Notes: a model not told the origin generated them from the sequence alone. Shown: positions 44,627-53,350, counted from the first letter of the stretch. The stretch is DNA of 64,000 nucleotides from Pseudomonas umsongensis (GCF_002236105.1 NZ_NIWU01000001.1:1736001-1800000); one strand, 5' to 3'. Made by a program: numbers and translations.

Positions 44627-45961
44627 TTAGAAAAATTCGGTGTAGCGCGCGACTTCCCAGTCACTCACATGGCGGCTGTACTCCACCCACTCCATGCGCT
44701 TGAGCTTGATGAACTCGCCCACGATCTGCGGGCCCAGCACTTCGGCGAACAACGGGTCGGCCTCCAGCGCATCGCAGGCTTCCTTGAGCGATTGCGGCAA
44801 GGTCTTGATGCCGCGCGCGGCGATCTGCGCAAGGCTCAGGCTGTAGAGGTTTTCGTTGCAGACGTGGTCGATTTCCAATTGGCGGTCGATGCCGTCCAGG
44901 CCCGCCGCGATGATCGCGGCGCTGACCAGATAGGGGTTGCAGCCGGCATCCGGCAAGCGAAATTCCAGGCGGCCGTAAGGCACCCGGACCATTGCCGAAC
45001 GGTTATTGGCGCCGAAGGCAATGAACGCCGGCGCCCAGGTAGCGCCGGACAACGAATTGCCCACCACCAGACGCTTGTAGGAGTTGACCGTGGGCGCGGC
45101 GAAGGCACACAGCGCCGGGCCATGGGCAAGTAGACCGGCAGCGAAGTGATAGGCCATTTTCGACAGGCCCATGCCGCTCGGGTCGCTGGCGTCGTGGAAC
45201 AGATTCCTGTTCTCGGCGCTGCTGATCGACAGGTGAAAGTGCATGCCGTTGCCGGCGCGCTTCGGGTCGGGCTTGGGCATGAATGAACAGATCATGCCCA
45301 GGTCATTGGCGATCTCGCCGGCGGCCATGCGAAAGAAGGTGAAGCGATCCGCCGAGGTCATGGCATCGCTGTAGGTGTAGTTGATCTCGAACTGGCCGTT
45401 GGCGTCTTCGTGATCGATTTGATAGACCTCGAAATCCACTGCCTGCAAGGCCTCGGTCAAGCGTTCAAGGAACACTCGGGAGCGCGACAGGCCCTTGTAG
45501 TCGTAGCAAGGCTTGTCCAGGTTGTCGCTCAGGTCGACCAGCTGCAACTTGCCCTGTTCGTCGCGGCGCATCAGGTTGAACTCCGGCTCCAGACCGGTGT
45601 TGAGGGTCCAGCCCTTGTCCTCCAGCCGCCGGATCTGCTGCTGCAATACATAACGGCTGTCATAGGGATGCGGTTTGCCATCGACATGCCCGACGCACAC
45701 TACCCGGCCATACCCCGGCTGCCAGGGCACGGGCGTCAGTGTGGCCAGGTCGCCGCGGGCCATGAAGTCCGGACCGTGGGGCTCCATGCCCATGCCACTG
45801 ATCGCGAACCCGGCAAAACCGGCGCCCTCTTCGGCCACCGTCTTGAGCCCACAGATCGGCACCGACTTGGTCTTGGCCGCACCATGGATATCGACAAACT
45901 GCGCAAGCACGTACTTGATGCCGTGCTTGTCGATGATGCGCTGGGTTTCTGCTGGCAACAT
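44627..45961 (-). CDS. glnT: Type III glutamine synthetase / gamma-glutamylmethylamide synthetase
   Basis: 444 residues, glutamine-synthetase fold. EPEFNLMR near 115, [24 protein letters not shown] split near 185-205, [18 protein letters not shown] near 240 and [20 protein letters not shown] near 335 are the metal- and ATP-site segments. In N-methylglutamate pathways the GlnA-like GmaS joins methylamine to glutamate; in others GlnT makes glutamine. The upstream palindromes (46041-46138) likely control it. Confidence 0.9.
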   Translation of the reverse strand: MLPAETQRIIDKHGIKYVLAQFVDIHGAAKTKSVPICGLKTVAEEGAGFAGFAISGMGMEPHGPDFMARGDLATLTPVPWQPGYGRVVCVGHVDGKPHPYDSRYVLQQQIRRLEDKGWTLNTGLEPEFNLMRRDEQGKLQLVDLSDNLDKPCYDYKGLSRSRVFLERLTEALQAVDFEVYQIDHEDANGQFEINYTYSDAMTSADRFTFFRMAAGEIANDLGMICSFMPKPDPKRAGNGMHFHLSISSAENRNLFHDASDPSGMGLSKMAYHFAAGLLAHGPALCAFAAPTVNSYKRLVVGNSLSGATWAPAFIAFGANNRSAMVRVPYGRLEFRLPDAGCNPYLVSAAIIAAGLDGIDRQLEIDHVCNENLYSLSLAQIAARGIKTLPQSLKEACDALEADPLFAEVLGPQIVGEFIKLKRMEWVEYSRHVSDWEVARYTEFF

Positions 45962-46040
45962 TGCTCGTCACTCCTCGCGAAAGGCAAATCTCTAGTGGGT
46001 TGGCCCTGACTTTCCATTTATTCCTGAAAAGAAAGTTTGT

Positions 46041-46138
46041 TTCCCAATAGGAATGCAAGGCCCTTGCCAGATTCGCGACGGGTGCGTGATAAACCCTGTT
46101 GTGCTGTTTATATGGGAAAAATCTTTTCCCCATGGGAA
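46041..46138. promoter_or_regulatory. Cluster of TTCC/GGAA palindromes between glnT and its regulator
   Basis: TTCCCAATAGGAA at 46041-46053, GGGAAAAATCTTTTCCC at 46114-46130 and TTCCCCATGGGAA at 46126-46138. The last two share a half-site, giving three half-sites 10 bp apart. The sites lie in the divergent region and would suit the XRE-cupin regulator. Confidence 0.6.
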
Positions 46139-46227
46139 TATTGGCTGATGGATGTGTTGCGGACGACGCAACTTGCACTTTCTCAGTGCGAAACTAATAT
46201 TACTGAACGGAAAGTGTGCAGACGACT

Positions 46228-46827
46228 ATGCCAACCGAAACCGCCCCTCGCCTCAAGCTCGAGCAATACCTGGGCTTGCAGATCAAGCGCCAGCGCCAGG
46301 CCCAGGACCTGAAATTGTCCGATGTGGCGAAAATCGCCGATATCAGCCAGGGCATGCTGAGCAAGATCGAAAACGCCCAGGTCTCCACCAGCCTCGACAC
46401 CCTCAGCCGCCTGTGTGACGTGCTGGGCTTGCCGCTATCGAAATTGTTCAGTGAGTACGACCAGCAGGACGGCAGCGCACTCTTGGTCAAGGCCGACCAG
46501 GGCATGGAGGTGGTGCGCCGGGGAACAGAGAAAGGCCACACCTACCATTTGCTTAACCACACTCGTGGGCCCAAGAAGAGTTTCGAGGCCTACATGGTGA
46601 GCATGGATGACGCCAGCGAAGAATTTCCAACCTTCTCCCACCCCGGCACCGAGTTTTTGCATTTGCTTGAAGGCGAGCTGATTTATCGCCACGGCAATCA
46701 GCTGTATCGCATGGAGGCTGGGGACAGCCTGACCTTCGAGGGCGAAATTCCCCATGGCCCTGAGGCGTTGGTGCAGGTGCCGATCCGGATGTTGTCGATC
46801 ATGAACTACGGCAGCGACAAAGAGTGA
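46228..46827 (+). CDS. XRE-family regulator with cupin domain
   Basis: 199 residues from the ATG at 46228 (a GTG 12 bases upstream is possible). The helix-turn-helix at about 20-75 reads LSDVAKIADISQGMLSKIENAQ with the XRE recognition helix, and a C-terminal cupin domain (about 115-195) has HPGTEFLHLLEGELIYRHG, a small-molecule or metal pocket. Divergent from glnT, so most likely the local regulator sensing an amine or amino acid derivative. Confidence 0.88.
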   Translation: MPTETAPRLKLEQYLGLQIKRQRQAQDLKLSDVAKIADISQGMLSKIENAQVSTSLDTLSRLCDVLGLPLSKLFSEYDQQDGSALLVKADQGMEVVRRGTEKGHTYHLLNHTRGPKKSFEAYMVSMDDASEEFPTFSHPGTEFLHLLEGELIYRHGNQLYRMEAGDSLTFEGEIPHGPEALVQVPIRMLSIMNYGSDKE

Positions 46828-46871
46828 TTTAAGCCACATCCAAAATCAAACCGGTCACCCGCCTCGCTTTG

Positions 46872-46912
<41 letters not shown>

Positions 46913-46920
46913 GGCTCTAG

Positions 46921-47102
46921 ATCCACCCGCCCCTTCACGCCCTGAGCCTGTCCGTCAACCTGAGACTACCTCCATCGGCGCCTCTACCAACGTGGATCCA
47001 CGCCCCGTCAAAGCCTGCAAGTAAGCCTTTTCGTCATAGTAGGTGCTGGTTTTCCAGCACCTATAGACGATTCTGATCCACTTGAAAGCGAGTGCTCTCA
47101 GG
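46921..47102 (-). pseudogene. IS110-family transposase remnant (3' end only)
   Basis: 182 bp nearly identical to 31051-31232. It encodes the last 48 or so residues of the transposase (WIRIVYRCWKTSTYYDE and the same C terminus, stop at 46955) and the IS end. The upstream part of the gene is replaced by a REP-like sequence at 47101-47148, so the copy is truncated and not functional. The rest of 46828-47284 holds only repeats and the terminator below. Confidence 0.88.
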
Positions 47103-47148
47103 CCGCCTTCGCTGCGATGCGGCGGCCCGACAGGCCAGCTCCCACAGT
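47101..47148. repeat. REP-like unit adjoining the IS remnant
   Basis: GGCCGCCTTCGCTGCGATGC...GGCCAGCTCCCACAG, related to the 70-bp tandem repeats at 30771. It is the boundary of the truncated transposase. Confidence 0.6.
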
Positions 47149-47223
47149 GGATCGAATACAGCCGCGCCGGCAAGGCGGATCGCCGCACCGCTGGCGCCTA
47201 CAAGTCTTAACATGTGCGACTGC

Positions 47224-47258
47224 AAAAAAATCCCGCCCGGAATGCTCCGGGCAGGATT
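47224..47258 (-). terminator. Terminator of the NADH dehydrogenase-like gene
   Basis: CCTGCCCGGAG-type stem on the minus strand (CCGCCCGGA with TCCGGGCAGG) followed by a run of seven T. It lies about 27 bp after the stop codon. Confidence 0.85.
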
Positions 47259-47284
47259 TATTGAATCGCACAACCTCACACCAT

Positions 47285-48487
47285 TCAGGCAATCGGAATC
47301 AACGGATCCGCCGCCGCCCAAGCGCTTTTTCGATCAGCCGCCGGCGGATAAATCCACACCGTGTTGATCTGCGTCTTCAACGACTTGCCTTCTTGGCGCG
47401 TCAGCTTGACCTGACGATCCCAACCTTCGGTGTAGACCGCCCCCCAAGCCCCCAAGTCCAGGCAAGTCACATATTTGGGCTGGCTGTACGGCGTCGGGTC
47501 CACACCGAGGATCTGCGCGGCAACGTTATTGCCGGCATGACGGCCCAGCACAATGGCGTGCTGGCAGGTCATCAGCGCATGGTTGCCGATGTCATCGCTG
47601 GCCGCATAGGCCACGTCGCCGGTGGCGAAGATGTCTGGCTGACCAATGACTTGCAGGTGCGCGTCGACGTGCAGGCGGCCAAGGTGGTCGCGTTCGGCAG
47701 GGATCTGCTCGGTCAGCGAGCTGGCACGCACGCCGGTGGTCCAGATGACCGTTTTGGCGTCGATGCGCCGGCCGTCGGACAAGGTCACGCCGTTTTCATC
47801 GACAGCGACAACCGAAGCCTTGAGCTGCCATTTCACCCCGGTTTCCTCGCTGGCTTCGGCAATTTTCTCGGCGATTTCCGGGCCCATGGAGCCGCCTACC
47901 TTGTCACCGCGATCGACGATGATCACGTCGATGTCCGCACCCTCACCCAGGATGTCGCGCAAACGGGTCGGCATTTCAGTGGCCGTTTCGATGCCGGTGA
48001 AGCCACCGCCAGCCACCACGACCGTGTTGCGTGCCTGACTCTGCGGCTGGTTGACCAGGGATTTGAGGTGGGCTTCCAGGCGTATGGCCTGTTCGATCTG
48101 ATCGACGTCGAACGCATATTCGGCCACACCTGGGGTATCAGGCAGTGCGAGACGGCTGCCAGTGGCCAGAACGAGTTTGTCGTAGATGCAGACCTGTTTT
48201 TCGCCCTGGGCATCGATGTAGCCCACGCGCTTTTGCTCGACGTCGATGGTCTCGGCAGCCCCCTTGATGAACTTGACGCCCACCGCATCGAACAGCTCGC
48301 CGATGGGAGCCGCCAGCTGGTGGGCGTTCGGCTCGTAGAAGCGTGGACGTACGCGCAGTTCGGCCTGGGGCGCCAGCACCGTTACGTCAACGTCATTGTG
48401 ACCGTGGATATCGAACAGGCGGGTGGCGCTCAAGGCGCTCCACATGCCACCGAAACCTGCGCCAATTACCAGGATGCGTTGTTTCAT
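47285..48487 (-). CDS. Type II NADH dehydrogenase-like FAD oxidoreductase
   Basis: 400 residues. FAD motif ILVIGAGFGGMWSAL at 5-19, an NADH motif VVVAGGGFTGIETATEM near 160 and the second FAD contact IFATGDVAYA near 300. No transmembrane segment; such enzymes associate with the membrane by a C-terminal helix and pass electrons from NADH to quinone without pumping. It differs from the common ndh only by pattern, so the gene name is left open. Divergent from an Rrf2 regulator, with a 9-bp palindrome upstream. Confidence 0.85.
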   Translation of the reverse strand: MKQRILVIGAGFGGMWSALSATRLFDIHGHNDVDVTVLAPQAELRVRPRFYEPNAHQLAAPIGELFDAVGVKFIKGAAETIDVEQKRVGYIDAQGEKQVCIYDKLVLATGSRLALPDTPGVAEYAFDVDQIEQAIRLEAHLKSLVNQPQSQARNTVVVAGGGFTGIETATEMPTRLRDILGEGADIDVIIVDRGDKVGGSMGPEIAEKIAEASEETGVKWQLKASVVAVDENGVTLSDGRRIDAKTVIWTTGVRASSLTEQIPAERDHLGRLHVDAHLQVIGQPDIFATGDVAYAASDDIGNHALMTCQHAIVLGRHAGNNVAAQILGVDPTPYSQPKYVTCLDLGAWGAVYTEGWDRQVKLTRQEGKSLKTQINTVWIYPPAADRKSAWAAADPLIPIA

Positions 48488-48586
48488 TTTTAACTCCAGG
48501 GGAAAAAACCAGGCAGTGAATTGGGTTAAGGGGTCTGGAGGTCGGCACCCGCTCCCTGCTGAAAGCGTCTTCCGCTCCCGACCTCA

Positions 48587-48613
48587 TAACTACGACTTTA
48601 TTGATCGTAGTTA
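48587..48613. promoter_or_regulatory. Perfect inverted repeat upstream of the NADH dehydrogenase-like gene
   Basis: TAACTACGA and TCGTAGTTA are separated by 9 bases, about 100 bp before the gene start, in the divergent region with the Rrf2 regulator. It looks like an operator. Confidence 0.55.
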
Positions 48614-48731
48614 ATTCGAGCAAGCTGTTTTTCTCAATGGTTCGAATCGATGCCATCGATAGACTTGTCACACCACGCCAAATCCGCGTTCTTGAGGGGC
48701 TTTCCAGGACCTGGAGAAAAATTCCAGATCG

Positions 48732-48760
48732 TTGCCTCGCTCAGGGTCAACTGCTAATAT
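48732..48760 (+). promoter_or_regulatory. Sigma-70 promoter of the Rrf2 regulator
   Basis: TTGCCT, a 17-base spacer and TAATAT, 28 bases before the start codon region. An inverted pair CTAAT/ATTAG spans 48754-48775 over the -10, possibly for autoregulation. Confidence 0.6.
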
Positions 48761-48787
48761 TTACGACAACATTAGTCGGAGATCGCT

Positions 48788-49351
48788 ATGTCTCTTTACA
48801 GCGCGGGCGTCGAGTACGGCATTCATTGCCTGATATTCCTGGTGGGCAATGGTGGTGAGACCCGCGAGGCGAGCGTGCGTGACCTGGCAGAGCTGCAAGG
48901 GGTGCCACTGGACTACCTGGCGAAAATCTTCACCAAACTGGCCAAGGCAAAACTGGTGGTCGCCACCGAAGGCGTGCGTGGGGGATTCAAGCTGGCGCGG
49001 CCGGCCGATGAGATCAGCCTGCTGGACATCGTCAATGCGATCGACGGGCGCAAGGCCATTTTCGAATGCCGGGAAATTCGTGGTCGCTGCGCGTTGTTCG
49101 AGGGCGAGGTTCCCGCGTGGGCGCTGGACGGCCCTTGCTCAGTGCATGGCGCCATGCTGATCGCGCAGAAGCGCATGGAGGAAGCCCTCGCCCAGCAGAC
49201 CATACTGGACATCGCCAGAAAGGTCGGGCGTAAGGCGCCTGCGCAGTTCAATGCGCAGGTCGACAGCTGGATGAGTGAGCGCAGGGAAAAGAAAGGCACC
49301 GCCGGTGCCCAGGCCGATCAACTGATCCAGGTCACCGAGATCAAAGGCTGA
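48788..49351 (+). CDS. Rrf2-family regulator
   Basis: 187 residues. Winged helix-turn-helix with VRDLAELQGVPLDYLAKIFTKLAKAKLV near 30-57 and the wing ATEGVRGGFKLARP near 60-72, the Rrf2 pattern. Three cysteines C94, C101 and C117 lie where members such as IscR and NsrR hold an iron-sulfur cluster, but the spacing (6 and 15 residues) differs from the usual C-x5-C-x5-C, so cluster binding is uncertain. A C-terminal extension of about 35 residues is unusual. Divergent from the NADH dehydrogenase-like gene. Confidence 0.87.
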   Translation: MSLYSAGVEYGIHCLIFLVGNGGETREASVRDLAELQGVPLDYLAKIFTKLAKAKLVVATEGVRGGFKLARPADEISLLDIVNAIDGRKAIFECREIRGRCALFEGEVPAWALDGPCSVHGAMLIAQKRMEEALAQQTILDIARKVGRKAPAQFNAQVDSWMSERREKKGTAGAQADQLIQVTEIKG

Positions 49352-49354
49352 TCC

Positions 49355-49693
49355 CTACAGGCAGTCGCGCACAGCCTGGCGCATCGCGCCTGACTTTGCC
49401 CAGGGCGGCCCCTGGTACAGTGAGACCCGGCTGCCGTCCTTGTACTTCACGATATCCAGCACTTCATCGGCCGTTATGATGCTCGGCGCGGTGATCCTGT
49501 AGCCGTTGGATATCGATGTCTGGCTTGTCTTGGGGATCTCCTTTTGCCAGGCCGGCAATACGCACGCCGCTACCTCCTTGGGAATCTTATCGCTCGGTTT
49601 GTTGTAGTTCGGCTCTCCCGGCACCAGGGACGCAGGCAACGAACATCCCGCCAACAACGCCATCACCACTCCCCCCATCAACATTCGACTCAT
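49355..49693 (-). CDS. Small lipoprotein, unknown
   Basis: 112 residues with a signal peptide and lipobox LLAGC (Cys at about 16). The mature part has no recognised domain. Three cysteines remain (about 44 and the penultimate residue among them), so a disulfide is possible. It converges with the Rrf2 gene, 3 bp apart. Confidence 0.75.
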   Translation of the reverse strand: MSRMLMGGVVMALLAGCSLPASLVPGEPNYNKPSDKIPKEVAACVLPAWQKEIPKTSQTSISNGYRITAPSIITADEVLDIVKYKDGSRVSLYQGPPWAKSGAMRQAVRDCL

Positions 49694-49766
49694 GAAGCGT
49701 CCTTAAACCTGAAAAAATAAAATGTAGCCTGTTGCCGCGCTAACAGCCATTTTGTTGCATCGAGCC

Positions 49767-49985
49767 TCAGGGGCTGATGCTGTGATTGCCGCTGTCCGGG
49801 TAGGAGCGCTCGTTCAAAAAGCTTGTCCATCGTTCGAAGGCTTCGTGTTGCCATTGACTGACCCGCTCCCATTCCGGCCCGCTGAACTGGTGCTCGGAGA
49901 TGAGTTTCATCATTTCACTGGTGGCCGCATCCAAGTCGGCTTTCAGTTCCCGGGCATGCGCCCTGAAGTCATCGGTTGTCGTCAT
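49767..49985 (-). CDS. Small hypothetical protein (72 residues)
   Basis: 72 residues, acidic and helical by appearance (HARELKADLDAATSEMMKLI). No signal or membrane segment. No family recognised. The codon pattern and the regular start with ATG suggest a real gene. Confidence 0.5.
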   Translation of the reverse strand: MTTTDDFRAHARELKADLDAATSEMMKLISEHQFSGPEWERVSQWQHEAFERWTSFLNERSYPDSGNHSISP

Positions 49986-50154
49986 TTTGAACGGACCCTG
50001 CCCTGGTAAAATGTCGGCACTTCACTACGACAGCGGATTTTGCGAAACGCGCAAATTTCCCGACCAATGGAAGCCCTTTGGCATCAGACGAACACAACGC
50101 CGCTCCGCGCGAATGGGTCTAAAATTTCGTAGCACAACGTTACGGGAGATCATC

Positions 50155-50394
50155 ATGTGGCTCAACGAACATGAACAAGCGCTTCGGCGTGACCTGCAAG
50201 GGCTTGCATCGGACCTGAGATGGTCGGCGGTGGAGCTGTTGCGCATCGCCGAACAATTGCGCCTGACGGGGAACGATGTCGATGCGGAAGCCGTGAAGCG
50301 GCTGTGCGATCTGTTCCAGGGCGATGAACAACGCCTGTCAGGGTATGCCGAAGAAGTGAAAGCCAAGATCATCAGTCGAAACAAGGCTGTTTAG
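50155..50394 (+). CDS. Small hypothetical protein (79 residues)
   Basis: 79 residues, helical (WLNEHEQALRRDLQGLASDL). The ATG at 50155 has a GGGAG ribosome site; longer upstream readings run through non-coding-looking sequence. No family recognised. It is 13 bp before the OsmE-like gene, possibly in one operon. Confidence 0.6.
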   Translation: MWLNEHEQALRRDLQGLASDLRWSAVELLRIAEQLRLTGNDVDAEAVKRLCDLFQGDEQRLSGYAEEVKAKIISRNKAV

Positions 50395-50407
50395 CGGGAG
50401 TCAGGCC

Positions 50408-50761
50408 GTGAACAGGTCCGTCTACACGCTTGCCACACTGATCACGGTGCTGGCGGGCTGCAGCACCGATTCCCATGTCTATCGGGATCAGCCGCTGGTG
50501 GCGAAGGTCGAGACAGGCATGAGCAAGGAGCAAGTCGAGCAAATCGGCGGCCCACCCCTGTCGATCTCCGACCGTACGGTCGAGCCCGGCACCTGTTTCG
50601 ACTACAACCTGAGCCAGCCAGGTCATCAGCAACGGTACAACGTCAGCTTCGATGGCCAGGGCAAGGTCGATCATAAAAGCTTCATGACCTGTGCCGAATG
50701 GAGCCATGCGCAGCAAAAGGCCAGGGAACCGTCCCGCAGCAGCGGCGGTGGAGGCTATTGA
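50408..50761 (+). CDS. osmE: OsmE-like lipoprotein
   Basis: 117 residues with a lipobox VLAGC (Cys at about 18), followed by a SmpA/OmlA-like fold with the OsmE pattern: YRDQPLVAKVETGMSKEQVEQIGG, then GTCFDYNL and FMTCAEW with two Cys. The start is a GTG at 50408. OsmE-type proteins are osmotically induced outer-membrane lipoproteins. It is next to a gene for an osmoprotectant-type binding protein (convergent). Confidence 0.85.
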   Translation: MNRSVYTLATLITVLAGCSTDSHVYRDQPLVAKVETGMSKEQVEQIGGPPLSISDRTVEPGTCFDYNLSQPGHQQRYNVSFDGQGKVDHKSFMTCAEWSHAQQKAREPSRSSGGGGY

Positions 50762-51780
50762 GCCGCTAACAATTGCACCGTGACTCGATCAGCCACCTCC
50801 CCCGGTACCCAACCCTTCCAGATCTGCGGCTGGTCACGCAGGAAAGCTTCTGCCACCTGACGCGGTTGCAGGCGCTTTTCGCTCATCTGGCCCAGGGTAT
50901 GGTTGAGCAGATCAACTGGCAGGTCGACCTTCTCGAAGAACGCCACCAGGTCCGGATACTGCGCCTTGAAAGGCGCGGACACACCAATCGCCAGGCTGGC
51001 CGGCATCGACCGTGTGCCCTTTGGATGCGGGTTGTTGGCGTCGGCCAGGGTCTTCCAGGCTTCGGCGTCGAACGCCGGCTCGTCGAGTTTCACCAGCTTG
51101 AAACGCCCCAACAGCGGCGTCGGCGACCAGTAGTAGAACAGCACCGGTTTGCCCCGACGGATCGAGGAAGCCACCTCGGCATCCAGTGCCGCACCCGACC
51201 CTGTGCGGAAGTTGACGAAGCTGTCGGCCAAGTCATAGGCCTTGAGTTTCTGACTGTTGACGATCTCCGATGTCCAGCCGGTTGGGCTGTTGAGGAAGCG
51301 TCCACGACTGGGGTCTTCCGGGTCGCGGAACACGTCCTTGTAGCGGGCCAGGTCGGCGACGGATTTCAGTTCCGGGGCCAGGGGCTTGATACCCCGTTCT
51401 GGGTCGCCCTTGATCACGTATTCCGGTACCCACCAACCTTCGGTGGCGCCCTTGACCGTGTCGCCCAGGCCGAACACTTTGCCTTCGGACGCGGCCTTGA
51501 CCCACGCCGGACTGCGCCCGGCCCACTCTTCGCCGATCACCTGGATATCGTTCCTGGCCAAGGCCGCTTCGAGGCTGACAGTGCTGCCCGGCAAGGTATC
51601 TGTCGGGTAGCCGTAACCTTTCTCGACGATCACTCGAAGGATTTCGGTGATGAGGCTGCCGCTTTCCCAGGTGATGTCACCAAAGTGAATCGGGACGTTT
51701 TTGTCCGCCGCGGGAACCTGGGCCGAGATAAGGCTCAGGGCCAGCAGTGAACTGCCGAGCAGGGTTTTGAACGATCTCAT
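50755..51780 (-). CDS. Glycine betaine/proline-type substrate-binding protein
   Basis: 341 residues with a signal peptide (cleavage near QVPAAD) and the OpuAC fold of quaternary-ammonium binding proteins: IHFGDITWESGSLITEILR, GWWVPEYVIKGD with the aromatic cage residues, and FFEKVDLPVDLLNHTLG near 290. No permease or ATPase gene lies next to it. Its ATG overlaps the stop of the ECF sigma gene (ATGA), an unusual pairing. Confidence 0.85.
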   Translation of the reverse strand: MRSFKTLLGSSLLALSLISAQVPAADKNVPIHFGDITWESGSLITEILRVIVEKGYGYPTDTLPGSTVSLEAALARNDIQVIGEEWAGRSPAWVKAASEGKVFGLGDTVKGATEGWWVPEYVIKGDPERGIKPLAPELKSVADLARYKDVFRDPEDPSRGRFLNSPTGWTSEIVNSQKLKAYDLADSFVNFRTGSGAALDAEVASSIRRGKPVLFYYWSPTPLLGRFKLVKLDEPAFDAEAWKTLADANNPHPKGTRSMPASLAIGVSAPFKAQYPDLVAFFEKVDLPVDLLNHTLGQMSEKRLQPRQVAEAFLRDQPQIWKGWVPGEVADRVTVQLLAAQ

Positions 51781-52322
51781 GCGGACCTCCGGGTCAGGGC
51801 ATTCAAGGGTTGGTTGGCGCTGTGCCGGTTACACTGGGCTTGGGAGCGAGTCATGTAGTCGCTGACCGAGCGTTGGGAAATGCCCAGGCGGGCGGCAATT
51901 TGCGGGTAGGTCAGGCCGTCGATCCGCGACATCAGGAAGGTGGCCCGAACCTTGCCCGGCAAGCGTTCAAGCGTGCGCTCGATGCCCTGTAACGCCTGGA
52001 TCAATTGCACCTGCCCTTCGGGCGAGAGTGCTTCTTGTTGCTGATCCACGTGTTGCACCTGTTCAAGGTGCTGGCGTTCCAGATCGCGACGGCGCCAGAG
52101 CTGAAAGATCAACCGATGGGCAATGGTGGTGAGCAAGGCGCGAGGTTCGCGGATCGGGGTCAGTCCCGGCGATTCGAGTAGCTGTAGAAAGGACTCGGCA
52201 GCGATGTCTTCGACGCTGGGGCTGGCCCCCAGATACCGGCGCAGCCGTGCGCAGAGCCAAGCGTAATGCGCGCGGAATAATCCGCCCACGTGGTCACGAT
52301 GGGAAAGGTCGGTGCCGGACAT
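51777..52322 (-). CDS. ECF sigma factor (FecI-like)
   Basis: 181 residues. Region 2 at about 15-85 has DIAAESFLQLLESPG and LLTTIAHRLIFQLWRRR; region 4 at about 120-170 has LERLPGKVRATFLMSRIDGLTYPQIAARLGIS (split) with a helix-turn-helix. The pattern is that of iron-starvation type ECF factors, but no fecR-like anti-sigma gene and no TonB receptor follow. Instead a betaine-type binding protein gene overlaps by 4 bp. Confidence 0.87.
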   Translation of the reverse strand: MSGTDLSHRDHVGGLFRAHYAWLCARLRRYLGASPSVEDIAAESFLQLLESPGLTPIREPRALLTTIAHRLIFQLWRRRDLERQHLEQVQHVDQQQEALSPEGQVQLIQALQGIERTLERLPGKVRATFLMSRIDGLTYPQIAARLGISQRSVSDYMTRSQAQCNRHSANQPLNALTRRSA

Positions 52323-52439
52323 AGAGGCTCCAAAGGTCAGGGGTCGCTGAATGTCCGGTGATCCGGTGCGGCGATCCTAACAAGGAGCCTTATTCATTAA
52401 TAATACTTAAAAAGAATTTTTATATTCCATAAAGGAATT

Positions 52440-53228
52440 TCACCGCAATCGTCCGAATCCCAGATCCTCGGCCTCTCTCTGGTAGTCGAGAACGATTTGA
52501 TAGTCGCTATCGGTAGCGGGCAGGATCGCTTGCAAACCAAGGATTTCAGCGACGCCAGGCTCCTGCAACGCCTGGTTCATCACCTGCCGAATGTGCCCAG
52601 CCTGTTGTTCGGTGACGGTGGTCGCGGTGATGAACGGCAATGTCGGACTGAATGCACTGCGATCGACGATCCGCAGGCCGGCCACTTCTTCTTTGGCATG
52701 TCGCGCCAGGTAGGCAAAGGTCACGCTGTCGATGGCCGCCAGGTCCGCTTTACCCTCACGCAACCATCGCAGGCTTTCGCGGTGGCTGCCGCTGATACCG
52801 ACATCTGCAAAAAAACGCCCGTCTTGATGCAGCGGCGCCAGTCGGTGACGCAGCAGGTTCATGCCGCTGTTGGAGTCTTCGCCATTGATCACACCGCGGC
52901 TGTCACGAAAGGCCGGCAAGCTGCGCCGTGGATCATCGGCGCGACCCAGCAACAGGCTGCAATGATTGCCGCCACTGGCGTCCGGCAGCTCATAACGAGG
53001 ACGCCCGATGATTCGCACCCGACCGCGCAATGCCGTCATCAACGGATAGCCGCAGGTCTGCGTCAGCAGCAAGTGCGGGGACAGCCACAGGTCCATCAGC
53101 GAAAGCCCTTCGGCACTGCGGCGCGTGGCCCCCAATCGCTCGAGGATGCGGCTCAGCCAACGCTCGTTGGCCTGGCGCACCGGTTCGGGGGCGACGTACA
53201 TCAGTAATTCAGCGAGTTGCCGTGTCAT
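52440..53228 (-). CDS. PhnD-like phosphonate/phosphate binding-domain protein, no signal peptide
   Basis: About 262 residues. The ATG at 53228 has a strong GGGAAG ribosome site 7 bases upstream; the longer upstream reading passes through a REP and is rejected. Type 2 periplasmic-binding fold typical of PhnD/SsuA proteins (SGGNHCSLLLG, GVINGEDSNSGMNLLRHRLAP split, ESLRWLREGKADLAAIDSVTFAYL split). No signal peptide or lipobox is visible, so it may work in the cytoplasm as a sensor. Ligand unknown. Confidence 0.75.
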   Translation of the reverse strand: MTRQLAELLMYVAPEPVRQANERWLSRILERLGATRRSAEGLSLMDLWLSPHLLLTQTCGYPLMTALRGRVRIIGRPRYELPDASGGNHCSLLLGRADDPRRSLPAFRDSRGVINGEDSNSGMNLLRHRLAPLHQDGRFFADVGISGSHRESLRWLREGKADLAAIDSVTFAYLARHAKEEVAGLRIVDRSAFSPTLPFITATTVTEQQAGHIRQVMNQALQEPGVAEILGLQAILPATDSDYQIVLDYQREAEDLGFGRLR

Positions 53229-53260
53229 CGAAAAACTTCCCATGCATCGTAATTCCAATA

Positions 53261-53350
53261 GTGGGAGCGAGCCTGCTCGCGAAGAGGCCAGCACACTCAA
53301 CACTGATGTTGCCTGACGCAGCGCTTTCGCGAACAGGCGCGCTCCCACAG
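53261..53350. repeat. REP inverted pair (GTGGGAGCGAGCC family)
   Basis: Two inverted copies around a 45-bp spacer between the PhnD-like and desaturase genes. Confidence 0.8.

Noticed and set aside
46955..47188. A short gene covering the IS remnant
   Set aside because: Only the transposase C terminus fused by chance to REP-like sequence.
48601..48858. Short frame across the Rrf2 promoter
   Set aside because: Runs through the promoter and into the regulator gene in another frame.
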